Counted from the first letter of the stretch, positions 15,701 through 28,564 are shown. The stretch is DNA of 64,000 nucleotides from Bacteroidales bacterium (GCA_024685285.1 JAIKVZ010000033.1:1-64000); one strand, 5' to 3'. Translations and numbers: made by a program. The notes: generated from the letters alone by a model not told the origin.

Positions 15701-18262
15701 TTAATAAACGTTGTTTTCACCGCCGTCGTCGTCCATGTCTTGCTGCTGGCGCTGTTTGAGGCCGTTGTTGATTTTCCAGGTGAAGCCCACTGTGACGGTG
15801 GGGGAGAGTCGTCGACTCTTGAACACGCGGTTGAAGGTGGCGCTGTAGGTAGTGTGACCCCAGCCTCCGGTGCAGAATACGTCGCTGACGCGCAGGTTGA
15901 CGGTTCCGCGCTTGTTAAAAACGTCTTTCTTTACGGCCAAGTCCACCCAGTAGTTCGGGTCCATTTGGGTCTGCAGGTCGAGCCACGGCGCCCAGTACTG
16001 TCCGCTAAGTTGTATGGTCCAGTCTTTGGACAGGGTCATGAACGAGCTGAATTTGCCGCTGGCCTGGAACGACTCGCTGCTCTGGTTGTGGAGCAATTCG
16101 GTGCCTTCAATATGGCTTTGGTAGAAGTTGACACTGACGTTGATTTTCCACCATTGGAATATCTGCCAGTCGACGATGAACTCCATGCCGTAGTTGTATC
16201 CAGTGCTTAGATTGAGGCGTGTCGAGGCGCGATAGCCGTCGTACTGGCTGTTGTATGGCTCCCACCAGGCATAGTGGTCGACGCTGTCCTGGCACCAGGT
16301 GAAGCCGTAGTGGGTAATCATGTTGTTGGTCTGGCGGTAGTAGAGCGAGGTGAATATGTTCACCTTCTTGATTCCGAGGTTGTAGCTGAGCTCAAAGGCG
16401 TTGGTGTACTCGGGGTCGAGGTTGGGGTTGCCGAAACTCATCTGGTTGTCTTCGCGGATGTCGAGGAAGGGGTTGAGGTCCCACATGTGGGGGCGGCGTA
16501 CTCGGCGGCTGTAGCTGATTTGTGCGCTTTGCAGGTCGGTGATTTTGTACGACAGGTGCAGGGTGGGGTATAGTTGCCAGTAGGGTTTGTCGACAGCGGC
16601 GGTGTTGGGGTGGTTGATGTCCTTGCCAAAGATGTGTGCGTATTCGCCGCGCAGGCCGCCTTGCAGCGACAGGGCTTCGGTGATGTTGCCGCCCAGTGTG
16701 GCATAGACAGCGTGCACCTGCTGGCGGTAGTTGAAGTGGGTCGACGACAGCGAGTCGTAGTAGCCGTAGTACTCGTAGGGGCTGGTGGTTGTGTCGAACA
16801 CTGTGCGGTAGTAGTCGGCTCGCTGGTCGGGCCAATCCATGCGGCCCTCGTATCCGCTCTCCAGCCGCCAACCATCTTTGCCGAGGAACGAGTCGAGGGG
16901 CCGCAGCCAGTTGAGTTTGATGTTGAGTGCCTGGTGGTGGTTCTCGGTCAGGCTGGTGCGTTTGTAATAGTTGGCGTAGTTGGCGGCCAGGTCGGCATAG
17001 GTCTGCTCCTGCACCCCGTTGCCTTGCACCTGGCGGGTGCTGAAGGTGGCGTCGAAGGTCAGCTCCTCGTCCTTGCGGTCGAATTTCTTGGTGTAGAGTA
17101 AGTTGAACGAGTGGTTGGTGTTGTGGTTGTCGCTTGTGGCGATTTGGGTGTAGTGCAGCGAGTCGTTGTAGAGCAGGTCGGTGGCGTAGCTGCTGCTGTT
17201 GCGCCGCCGGTTGCCGCCGCGCAGCTGGTAGGAGAGCAGCAGGCTGTTCTTGTCGTCGAAGTAGTATTCGCCGCCCACTTTCACGCTGCCCATGAGGTTG
17301 GGGTTGAGGCTGTATTGCTCTATGTCGTTGTGTGTGGGTATGCTGCCTGCCCCGAGCGGCCGGTTCTCGATGTCCGAGGTGCTCTTGCTGCCGCGTTGGC
17401 GCAGGCCCGCGTCGGCGTTGAAGAAGAGGTTGTATTTCTCGGTGGTGTAGTTGAGGCTTATGTTGCCCATGGCGGTGGGTATGAACGGGGGCAGCGAGTC
17501 GGGCACCATGAATGGCAGCGGGGCGCCGACGTTGAGGTTGACCACTCCGTTCAGGCCCAGGGCCCCGGCGGTCTTGTCCTTGAGTTTGATGTTGATGATG
17601 CCGCTCATGCCCTCAGGGTCGTATTTGGCCGAGGGGTTGGTGATGACCTCGACATTTTCGACCGTCGATGCGGGTATCTGTTCAAGTAGTGTAGCCAAGT
17701 CGCTGGCCAGCAGTTCGCTGGGGCGGCCGTTGACGAGCACCTTGACGTTTGACGAGCCGCGCAGGGTCACGTTGCCGTCGTTGTCTATGGCCACGCTGGG
17801 CACCTGCTCCAGCACGTCGGTGGCTGTGCCGCCGCCGGCCACGATGTTCTTGTCCACGTTCACCACGCGCTTGTCCAGCTGGTACTCTACCATCGAGCGC
17901 TCGGCCGTTATCTCAACCGCCTCCATCGTGGTGGCTCGGGGGTTGATGGCAACCTTGCCGAGGTTTGCCGAAGGGTGCTCGGCGCTGAGGGTCACGGTGT
18001 TCTTGTAGTACTGCGGCTCATAGCCCACGAAGGTGATGCGTAGCAGATAGCGTCCGTATGGGGCTTCAATCTTGAAGTGGCCGCCGCCGTCGGTAACGGT
18101 GCCGCCTTTGAGGGTCGAGTCCTTGGGCGAGAGCAGGGCCACGGTGGCGTATTCAATGTTTTCGCTTGTCCGTGCGTCGGTCACCCGACCGCGCACAACG
18201 CCCTGCTGAGCCTGTGCACCGAGGGCTAAGAAAGTTATTATCAGAACAATAATGCGTTTCAT
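15701..18262 (-). CDS. Outer-membrane beta-barrel protein with CarboxypepD_reg domain
   Basis: The start was set at 18262 (MKRIIVLIITFLALGAQAQQ, a clean signal peptide), giving 853 residues. Residues 20-105 form a CarboxypepD_reg-like beta domain (VVRGRVTDARTSENIEYATV, GGHFKIEAPYGRYLLRITFV). A TonB-receptor plug-like region follows (VLEQVPSVAIDNDGNVTLRG, then VKVLVNGRPSELL) and then a long barrel ending in TVTVGFTWKINNG. This fits the OMP_b-brl_3 group of TonB-dependent receptor relatives. The ligand is unknown. A perfect promoter lies upstream (18282-18312); the HsdR-N-like and sigma genes follow closely. Confidence 0.85.
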   Translation of the reverse strand: MKRIIVLIITFLALGAQAQQGVVRGRVTDARTSENIEYATVALLSPKDSTLKGGTVTDGGGHFKIEAPYGRYLLRITFVGYEPQYYKNTVTLSAEHPSANLGKVAINPRATTMEAVEITAERSMVEYQLDKRVVNVDKNIVAGGGTATDVLEQVPSVAIDNDGNVTLRGSSNVKVLVNGRPSELLASDLATLLEQIPASTVENVEVITNPSAKYDPEGMSGIINIKLKDKTAGALGLNGVVNLNVGAPLPFMVPDSLPPFIPTAMGNISLNYTTEKYNLFFNADAGLRQRGSKSTSDIENRPLGAGSIPTHNDIEQYSLNPNLMGSVKVGGEYYFDDKNSLLLSYQLRGGNRRRNSSSYATDLLYNDSLHYTQIATSDNHNTNHSFNLLYTKKFDRKDEELTFDATFSTRQVQGNGVQEQTYADLAANYANYYKRTSLTENHHQALNIKLNWLRPLDSFLGKDGWRLESGYEGRMDWPDQRADYYRTVFDTTTSPYEYYGYYDSLSSTHFNYRQQVHAVYATLGGNITEALSLQGGLRGEYAHIFGKDINHPNTAAVDKPYWQLYPTLHLSYKITDLQSAQISYSRRVRRPHMWDLNPFLDIREDNQMSFGNPNLDPEYTNAFELSYNLGIKKVNIFTSLYYRQTNNMITHYGFTWCQDSVDHYAWWEPYNSQYDGYRASTRLNLSTGYNYGMEFIVDWQIFQWWKINVSVNFYQSHIEGTELLHNQSSESFQASGKFSSFMTLSKDWTIQLSGQYWAPWLDLQTQMDPNYWVDLAVKKDVFNKRGTVNLRVSDVFCTGGWGHTTYSATFNRVFKSRRLSPTVTVGFTWKINNGLKQRQQQDMDDDGGENNVY

Positions 18263-18281
18263 CGTAGATGGAATAATCATG

Positions 18282-18312
18282 CAAAAATACACAAAAAATT
18301 GCTATTTGCAAA
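18282..18312 (-). promoter_or_regulatory. Promoter of the outer-membrane protein gene
   Basis: On the minus strand TTTG (18312-18309), 19 bases, then TATTTTTG (18289-18282). It lies about 20 bases before the ATG at 18262 and about 40 bases past the tracrRNA terminator, so the terminator separates the two same-direction transcripts. Confidence 0.8.
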
Positions 18313-18349
18313 GAATATCTTTCACCAATGCAAAAAAAGAATACATATT

Positions 18350-18437
18350 AAAAAAGACGACGACAATTTATTCAATTGCCGCCCCCTTGATAGTTTTCAC
18401 AACGGAATAATCCTTATTGTGAATTGCTTGAAAAGTG
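18350..18437 (-). ncRNA. tracrRNA of the type II-C CRISPR-Cas system
   Basis: Read on the minus strand, the RNA starts a few bases after a TATCTTTG element. It opens with the anti-repeat CTTTTCAAGCAATTCACAA (18435-18417), which pairs perfectly over 19 bp with nucleotides 2-20 of the CRISPR repeat read leftward. It continues with TAAGGATTATTCCGTTGTG, a segment resembling known Bacteroides tracrRNAs, and ends in a hairpin (GGCGGCAATT paired with AATTGTCGTC, two G-U pairs) followed by six T at 18355-18350. It should pair with crRNA precursors, recruit RNase III and load Cas9. The orientation is only compatible with crRNAs made from the minus strand of the array. Confidence 0.9.
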
Positions 18438-18440
18438 CTG

Positions 18441-18471
18441 CAAAGATACAACTTTTTTGCAAACTGGCAAA
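18441..18471 (-). promoter_or_regulatory. Promoter of the tracrRNA
   Basis: On the minus strand TTTG (18471-18468), 19 bases, then TATCTTTG (18448-18441). Its flanks (TTTTTTGCCA upstream, TTTGCAGC at the end) closely match the promoter in front of the CRISPR array at 26108-26138. Confidence 0.85.
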
Positions 18472-18477
18472 AAATAT

Positions 18478-18508
18478 TTTGAAAACTACAGAAAAATTTG
18501 TATCTTTG
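18478..18508 (+). promoter_or_regulatory. Promoter of cas9-cas1-cas2
   Basis: TTTG (18478-18481), 19 bases, then TATCTTTG (18501-18508), with the cas9 ATG 22 bases later. The core is back to back with the tracrRNA promoter; only six bases separate the two -33 elements. Confidence 0.85.
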
Positions 18509-18530
18509 CACAATAAAATAATCATTAATT

Positions 18531-23833
<5,303 letters not shown>

Positions 23834-23891
23834 CCCAACCCCATGCCGACCGCCGAAAACACTGTCAATATAACCATCATATATACAGGCT

Positions 23892-23932
23892 GTTAGATGG
23901 GTTAGGTTCGGGTTAAGGTCGGGTAGGGGTCG
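23892..23932 (+). repeat. G-rich convergent-junction repeat, copy 3
   Basis: GTTAGAT is followed by GGGTTAGGTTCGGGTTAAGG and TCGGGTAGGGGTCG. It lies between the end of cas2 and the end of the leftward CRISPR transcript, that is, at a convergent junction like the other five copies. Apart from this repeat and the terminator at 24058, nothing else was seen in the 313-base gap 23834-24146. Confidence 0.85.
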
Positions 23933-24057
23933 TTTAGAGTTCGGTTATTGCCTGTTTTTCAAGCATGTGTAAGCGGTTCTGAGCCGAACATACCCTCAAC
24001 AGACTACCCATTTCGGCCCCGTGGAATAGGTCGGCACAAATTAAAAACCGTAATAAA

Positions 24058-24097
24058 AACAAGAAAATCCTACTTTTTAAAGCAGGATTTTCTTGTT
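24058..24097 (-). terminator. Terminator of the CRISPR array transcript
   Basis: AACAAGAAAATCCT (24058-24071) and AGGATTTTCTTGTT (24084-24097) form a perfect 14-bp stem. On the minus strand it is followed by GTTTTTATTA. It sits 50 bases beyond the cas-proximal repeat, where a leftward array transcript should end; it may work in both directions. Confidence 0.75.
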
Positions 24098-24146
24098 CTA
24101 TAACATTAGATAAAAGACTGGTTCTCACCAAACTTACATAGATCGT

Positions 24147-26097
24147 ATTGTCAAATATCTATGTCAAAGTTCTCTTTTCAAGCAATTCACAACTTCGCGT
24201 CTGGCCTCATTATAATTGTTGGATTGTCAAATATCTATGTCAAAGTTCTCTTTTCAAGCAATTCACAACCACCTGGACACGCTCAGACAACCAGTGGCAA
24301 TTGTCAAATATCTATGTCAAAGTTCTCTTTTCAAGCAATTCACAACGCTAACAGTTGTACCTCCTCACGGGACCAAATTGTCAAATATCTATGTCAAAGT
24401 TCTCTTTTCAAGCAATTCACAACCGCCTGTCGGTACTGTTGTTTGACGGCACGATTGTCAAATATCTATGTCAAAGTTCTCTTTTCAAGCAATTCACAAC
24501 ACAGTCGAAGTTTGGCAGCTCATCGACGGCATTGTCAAATATCTATGTCAAAGTTCTCTTTTCAAGCAATTCACAACCACGAGGAGCAGCCACACATACT
24601 CTATCTATTGTCAAATATCTATGTCAAAGTTCTCTTTTCAAGCAATTCACAACCGTTCTCTTACATAGGCTTCGATATTAACATTGTCAAATATCTATGT
24701 CAAAGTTCTCTTTTCAAGCAATTCACAACCGGGTATCTCAATAGTAAACTCGTTGAACGATTGTCAAATATCTATGTCAAAGTTCTCTTTTCAAGCAATT
24801 CACAACCCTTCGGGTCAAAACAACTCCAATACAAGATTGTCAAATATCTATGTCAAAGTTCTCTTTTCAAGCAATTCACAACTGCTGCATAATCATTCAG
24901 TTACCGGCACACATTGTCAAATATCTATGTCAAAGTTCTCTTTTCAAGCAATTCACAACCAATGATACGCATAACAAACGAGGCAATAAATTGTCAAATA
25001 TCTATGTCAAAGTTCTCTTTTCAAGCAATTCACAACTTGTGACAGTTGTTCCGCTGCTGTGAGCCATTGTCAAATATCTATGTCAAAGTTCTCTTTTCAA
25101 GCAATTCACAACCGCGCTGTGTAATTTATACAGAAGTCAGAGATTGTCAAATATCTATGTCAAAGTTCTCTTTTCAAGCAATTCACAACAATTTGTGTCA
25201 TTTTCAAACACCCAATCAAATTGTCAAATATCTATGTCAAAGTTCTCTTTTCAAGCAATTCACAACCGTCGCGCCTGGCTTTGAGTTGCACCCAGAATTG
25301 TCAAATATCTATGTCAAAGTTCTCTTTTCAAGCAATTCACAACTACTAATGTTTTATCTTTAAGCATTGCTGCATTGTCAAATATCTATGTCAAAGTTCT
25401 CTTTTCAAGCAATTCACAACGTCTAATTTACGTCAAAACGCTGCAATGACATTGTCAAATATCTATGTCAAAGTTCTCTTTTCAAGCAATTCACAACCCT
25501 CACATTGACATATGCTCCAGATTGTAAATTGTCAAATATCTATGTCAAAGTTCTCTTTTCAAGCAATTCACAACCATGTCAATAAAGATAATATAAAAAA
25601 GTCTATTGTCAAATATCTATGTCAAAGTTCTCTTTTCAAGCAATTCACAACTGGTAGTGTATTATTGTCTATTGTTATACTATTGTCAAATATCTATGTC
25701 AAAGTTCTCTTTTCAAGCAATTCACAACACTTCGGACGCGACTATGTGGAGAAGTTAAATTGTCAAATATCTATGTCAAAGTTCTCTTTTCAAGCAATTC
25801 ACAACAAGAAAGTGATTAATGTTTCCAATTGTATATTGTCAAATATCTATGTCAAAGTTCTCTTTTCAAGCAATTCACAACCGGGCGAGGGAACTTTTTG
25901 CATTAATGTTGATTGTCAAATATCTATGTCAAAGTTCTCTTTTCAAGCAATTCACAACCAGGGGTTGTGATTTCTGTATTGTGGGGAAATTGTCAAATAT
26001 CTATGTCAAAGTTCTCTTTTCAAGCAATTCACAACTTTCATGGGTGCACGATGTTGTATAACTATATTGTCAAATATCTATGTCAAAGTTCTCTTTT
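24147..26097 (-). CRISPR. Type II-C CRISPR array, 26 repeats and 25 spacers
   Basis: The 47-bp repeat, read on the minus strand (sense of the crRNA), starts with GTTGTGAATTGCTTGAAAAG, continues AGAACTTTGACATAGATATT and ends TGACAAT. Twenty-five copies appear identical; the 26th (26066-26097) keeps only 32 bp and lacks the GTTGTGAATTGCTTG end. The spacers are 30 nt (19 of them) or 29 nt (6). The minus strand is called the sense strand because the tracrRNA anti-repeat, a strong promoter at 26108-26138 and a terminator at 24058-24097 all agree. The truncated repeat is then the first one transcribed; since no spacer precedes it, losing its tracrRNA-pairing half costs nothing. Spacer targets cannot be read without a search. 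Confidence 0.98.
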
Positions 26098-26107
26098 TTT
26101 CACGCTG

Positions 26108-26138
26108 CAAAGGTACAAATCTTTTTTCATTTGGCAAA
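26108..26138 (-). promoter_or_regulatory. Promoter of the CRISPR array
   Basis: On the minus strand TTTG (26138-26135), 19 bases, then TACCTTTG (26115-26108). Transcription would begin about five bases before the truncated repeat and run leftward through all spacers. Confidence 0.85.
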
Positions 26139-26197
26139 AATAATTTTATAGGAGGAAGTGGCATTGTTTTGTCAGCGTATTGTTTGGTGGCTCTCTC

Positions 26198-26260
26198 ACC
26201 GACAAATTTTTCACACTGAGGCCATCCGGTGAATGACCTCAGTGTGAAAAATTTGTCGGT
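26198..26260. repeat. Perfect 24-bp inverted repeat
   Basis: ACCGACAAATTTTTCACACT plus GAGG (26198-26221) is repeated exactly in reverse complement at 26237-26260, with a 15-base loop. No T run follows on either strand. It lies between the PAS gene and the array promoter, downstream of the first and upstream of the second on the minus strand, so it may stop or process read-through into the array. Confidence 0.85.
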
Positions 26261-26284
26261 TAAAAACGACTGAGAACGGTTTTA

Positions 26285-26647
26285 TTATTGTTTTTTTGGT
26301 TGGCGGACGTAGTGGGGCATCTCGAAGGGTATCTCGATGGAGTATTCGATGAGGCCGCCGAAGGAGCCGTCGGCGTTGTACCAGGGGGTCTGGTAGATGA
26401 GTTTCTTGACTTTGCTGCCGTCGGCCAGTGTCTTCTCGATGGTGTAGGCGTTGAGTTGCTGATGTTCCAGCAGCCCGCGGAGTTTGGTTTTGGCGGGCTC
26501 GGGGTGGCAGTTCATCAGGTTGTAGCCGAGGATTTTTTGGCTGTGGCTGTTGACGTCGGCCGAATGCTGGTTCATGTCGAGGATGTTGCCCTCAGCGTCA
26601 CAGACGGTGATGGCGATGTTCTTCAGGTTTTCAAAATAACAATCCAT
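26285..26647 (-). CDS. PAS domain protein
   Basis: The 120-residue protein is one PAS fold: NIAITVCDAEGNILDMNQHS at the start (typical DxxGxIxxxN turn), QKILGYNLMNCHPEP in the middle, and YQTPWYNADGSFGGLIEYSI at the end. It has no kinase, cyclase or DNA-binding domain, so it is a free-standing sensor module; the ligand is unknown. It is transcribed toward the CRISPR array from a promoter containing TACCTTTG (26713-26706). The stretch between this gene and the array holds the long inverted repeat and the array promoter. Confidence 0.85.
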   Translation of the reverse strand: MDCYFENLKNIAITVCDAEGNILDMNQHSADVNSHSQKILGYNLMNCHPEPAKTKLRGLLEHQQLNAYTIEKTLADGSKVKKLIYQTPWYNADGSFGGLIEYSIEIPFEMPHYVRQPKKQ

Positions 26648-26705
26648 ATCTATTCTATTTTATATCAAATAAATAAACCAGTAGGTATCATTACCTTTTA
26701 GAAAG

Positions 26706-26713
26706 CAAAGGTA
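26706..26713 (-). promoter_or_regulatory. -7 element of the PAS gene
   Basis: TACCTTTG on the minus strand, with TTG (26737-26735) 21 bases upstream; about 55 bases before the ATG. The gap 26648-26906 also holds a small inverted repeat (TGGCGGAT/ATCCGCCA, 26761-26784) and the opposing promoter of the DUF2798-like gene. Confidence 0.55.
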
Positions 26714-26800
26714 CGAAAAATATTTGAATCCATGCAACCCTCAGTCGTTTTAAATTGTGGTGGCGGATGAAAAAAAATCCGCCAATTGAAAAAAAAATCG

Positions 26801-26906
26801 TACTTTTGCTGGCGATTCCGGTGAGCGTGTCGGTAGTCGGAACATGGTGTGAATCTGTAAGAACCATGCAAGTTGGGCACATGTTTAACTTAATGGTTTT
26901 TTCAGA
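26801..26906 (+). promoter_or_regulatory. Promoter and switch-like structured leader of the DUF2798-like gene
   Basis: TACTTTTG (26801-26808) starts a leader of about 95 bases. It can fold as TTCCG/CGGAA (26816-26820, 26838-26842) and ATGGT/ACCAT (26844-26848, 26863-26867). Alternatively AACCAT (26862-26867) pairs with ATGGTT (26893-26898), extended by AAGTT/AACTT, forming a terminator that ends in six T, four bases before the start codon. The two pairings exclude each other. A GGAAC..GGTGTGAATC stretch loosely recalls the cobalamin riboswitch core, but the rest does not match. The ligand is unknown. Confidence 0.45.
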
Positions 26907-27557
26907 ATGAAGTCTCAAAATCAGATTCAGCATTTGGTGTATGCGTTGATTACGGTGGCCATCACCGTTCCGGCGTTTGTGTTTTACAGTTTGTATGTCA
27001 TCGAGGGCGACACCCTGATGCAGGCCACGGGGTCCGCGTCGGTGTTGCAGGCCCTTGGCTGCCAGGGCGGCGTTTATATGTTCGGCGGCTATCTGCCGCT
27101 GTGGCTGGTGGTTGCCGTCGAATTGGTATGCGCCTATGTGCTTGCGGTGTTTATGGGCAGCCCGCTGGCCTTCCGGCTGGCTAGTCGCAAGTTCGACCCT
27201 CGACGCAACCATCCAATGATTTTCGAGTCGGCCATTATCACGTCCACCGTCTGCCTGATGTGCCCGTCGATGAGCTTGCTGGCTGATGTGTTCTATTACC
27301 CTTATCACGAAGGGTTTGATGTCTTCACCCTGCTGTGCCGCTGGTTCCGTCTGGTGTGCTACAACCTGCCGTTTGCCTACTTCTCGCAGATGTTTTTCAT
27401 CCAGCCGTTCGTGCGGTTTGCCATACGCAGGATTTTCCCCAGCAACATCGCACGGCGCAACGAGCGTAACGCCAGCAAGACGGTGAAGCCAACCGACGAA
27501 GCGGAGGCCATTGCCGATGTGATTATCCGCGAAGACGAGATTGCCGCCGCAAACTGA
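26907..27557 (+). CDS. Four-helix inner membrane protein, DUF2798-like
   Basis: The 216-residue protein has about four membrane segments: LVYALITVAITVPAFVFYSL, PLWLVVAVELVCAYVLAVFM, AIITSTVCLMCPSMSLLADV, and a fourth around LVCYNLPFAYFSQMFFIQPF. The halves look alike, as in DUF2798 proteins, and the tail is charged and cytoplasmic. The function of the family is unknown. The gene stands alone behind a structured leader with a possible transcription switch, which suggests control by a small molecule or by translation state. A hairpin at 27667-27697 probably terminates it. Confidence 0.7.
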   Translation: MKSQNQIQHLVYALITVAITVPAFVFYSLYVIEGDTLMQATGSASVLQALGCQGGVYMFGGYLPLWLVVAVELVCAYVLAVFMGSPLAFRLASRKFDPRRNHPMIFESAIITSTVCLMCPSMSLLADVFYYPYHEGFDVFTLLCRWFRLVCYNLPFAYFSQMFFIQPFVRFAIRRIFPSNIARRNERNASKTVKPTDEAEAIADVIIREDEIAAAN

Positions 27558-27666
27558 CCTCCAGTGGTCTTTGCTGCCATTATTGACACAACCTTATGGC
27601 TGTTGTCTCGCAATATCAAACCTTCAAAAAACATTCATGGAGTTGTCCGCTCTACCAAGCGTAAAA

Positions 27667-27697
27667 ACAGGCACTTTGCCGATAGTGCTTGACCTGT
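27667..27697 (+). terminator. Hairpin after the DUF2798-like gene
   Basis: ACAGG...CACT pairs with AGTG...CCTGT with a five-base bulge, followed by ATTTT on the plus strand and by five T on the minus strand. A minus-strand TATCTTTG at 27716-27709 points into it but has a poor -33 element. Nothing else was found between 27558 and the HU promoter. Confidence 0.5.
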
Positions 27698-27749
27698 ATT
27701 TTCAAGTGCAAAGATACAAAAAATATTTTTTCTAATCCGAAAAAATTGC

Positions 27750-27757
27750 TATTTTTG
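27750..27757 (+). promoter_or_regulatory. -7 element of the HU gene
   Basis: TATTTTTG lies 134 bases before the chosen HU start, leaving an unusually long leader. That leader contains a 20-codon open frame (ATG at 27769) and an in-frame upstream ATG at 27840. Confidence 0.5.
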
Positions 27758-27890
27758 CATGTGTTGGTATGAGAAGCGGACAATCCGTGCAAATTCCTGT
27801 TTTCGAGTGTTATCGACTGACGGCATACTGACATATAAAATGAGCGAAAATAGCGTGTATCAGCATCAAAAAAGAACAAAAAAAACAGAT

Positions 27891-28166
27891 ATGACAAAAG
27901 CAGAAATTGTAACCCGCATCAACGAGCGGACAGGCATCGAGAAAAGCTATGCATTGACGATGGTGGAAGCCATCATGGAAACCATCAAGGAGCATGTGAC
28001 CAATGGAGAGAGTGTCTATCTTCGTCATTTCGGGACTTTCGGCGTCATTACACGCCGTGAGAAACTCGGTCGCAACATCAGCAAGGGAACCTCCATCATT
28101 ATCCCTGAACACAAGATTCCTCGCTTCAAACCGAGCAAGACGCTGATGGGGATGATAAAGCAGTAA
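27891..28166 (+). CDS. HU family DNA-binding protein
   Basis: The 91-residue protein starts MTKAEIVTRINERTGIEKSY, the usual HU opening, and has the beta-arm/body motif VYLRHFGTFGVITRREKLGR with NISKGTSIIIPEHKIPRFKP, matching the DNA-wrapping arm. It is a dimeric nucleoid protein that bends DNA. An in-frame ATG at 27840 would add 17 basic residues (ending KRTKKTD); the shorter start is preferred by family length. A coiled-coil protein follows 47 bases later, probably in the same transcript. Confidence 0.92.
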   Translation: MTKAEIVTRINERTGIEKSYALTMVEAIMETIKEHVTNGESVYLRHFGTFGVITRREKLGRNISKGTSIIIPEHKIPRFKPSKTLMGMIKQ

Positions 28167-28213
28167 ACACAATCAAGGGGCGCAAGCCCAATAATAATCA
28201 AAAATTAAATATT

Positions 28214-28525
28214 ATGTCAGTAACAAATTTGAACGAAATCGACAAGGCAGATGTGCTCGTAGCCGGTCTGCGGAAACACCCCCAAGAGGTGAAGGAACTC
28301 GGCATCACCACCGATGCCATCAACCGTTTGGAAGAGGCCTCCAAAGCATTGCGCCAGAAAGACGCCGAGGTGGACGAACTGCGCCGCCAAGCCACCCTCA
28401 AGGCGCACGAGAATTTGGAATTGATTGCCGACCTCAAGGCGCAGATGCTCACCATGCGCAAAGCCGTCAAGGCCCGCTACCCGCAGTACGAATGGATCAA
28501 GTACGGCGTTCAAGACAAGCGGTAG
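28214..28525 (+). CDS. Small coiled-coil protein of unknown function
   Basis: The 103-residue soluble protein is almost all helix: LEEASKALRQKDAEVDELRR and LKAHENLELIADLKAQMLTM form a likely coiled coil, with an aromatic-basic tail KARYPQYEWIKYGVQDKR. No family could be named. It follows HU by 47 bases and is probably its operon partner. Confidence 0.7.
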   Translation: MSVTNLNEIDKADVLVAGLRKHPQEVKELGITTDAINRLEEASKALRQKDAEVDELRRQATLKAHENLELIADLKAQMLTMRKAVKARYPQYEWIKYGVQDKR

Positions 28526-28564
28526 GCGAAAAGGTACACAACACCCAAACCTCATCGTCCGACT

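Noticed and set aside
26066-26097. The truncated repeat as the oldest, decayed end of an array transcribed rightward
   Set aside because: Promoter, tracrRNA sense and terminator all indicate leftward transcription, so this is the promoter-proximal repeat; it may still be the oldest end with respect to spacer insertion.
24148-26143. Many open frames of 60-240 codons across the CRISPR array with repeated YVKVLFSSNSQ-like peptides
   Set aside because: They are translations of the 47-bp repeat in different frames; there is no start context, and the region is clearly a CRISPR array.
26814-26880. Cobalamin riboswitch before the DUF2798-like gene
   Set aside because: Only GGAAC..GGTGTGAATC resembles the core; the CCCGC..ACTGT part and the long aptamer are missing.
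26691-27308. 205-codon open frame on the minus strand overlapping the leader and the membrane protein gene
   Set aside because: It overlaps a gene with clear membrane helices and has no recognisable domain.
27662-27716. Minus-strand small RNA after the DUF2798-like gene
   Set aside because: A TATCTTTG box and a hairpin with T run exist, but the -33 box is poor and the product would be only about 45 bases; a terminator for the plus-strand gene is simpler.
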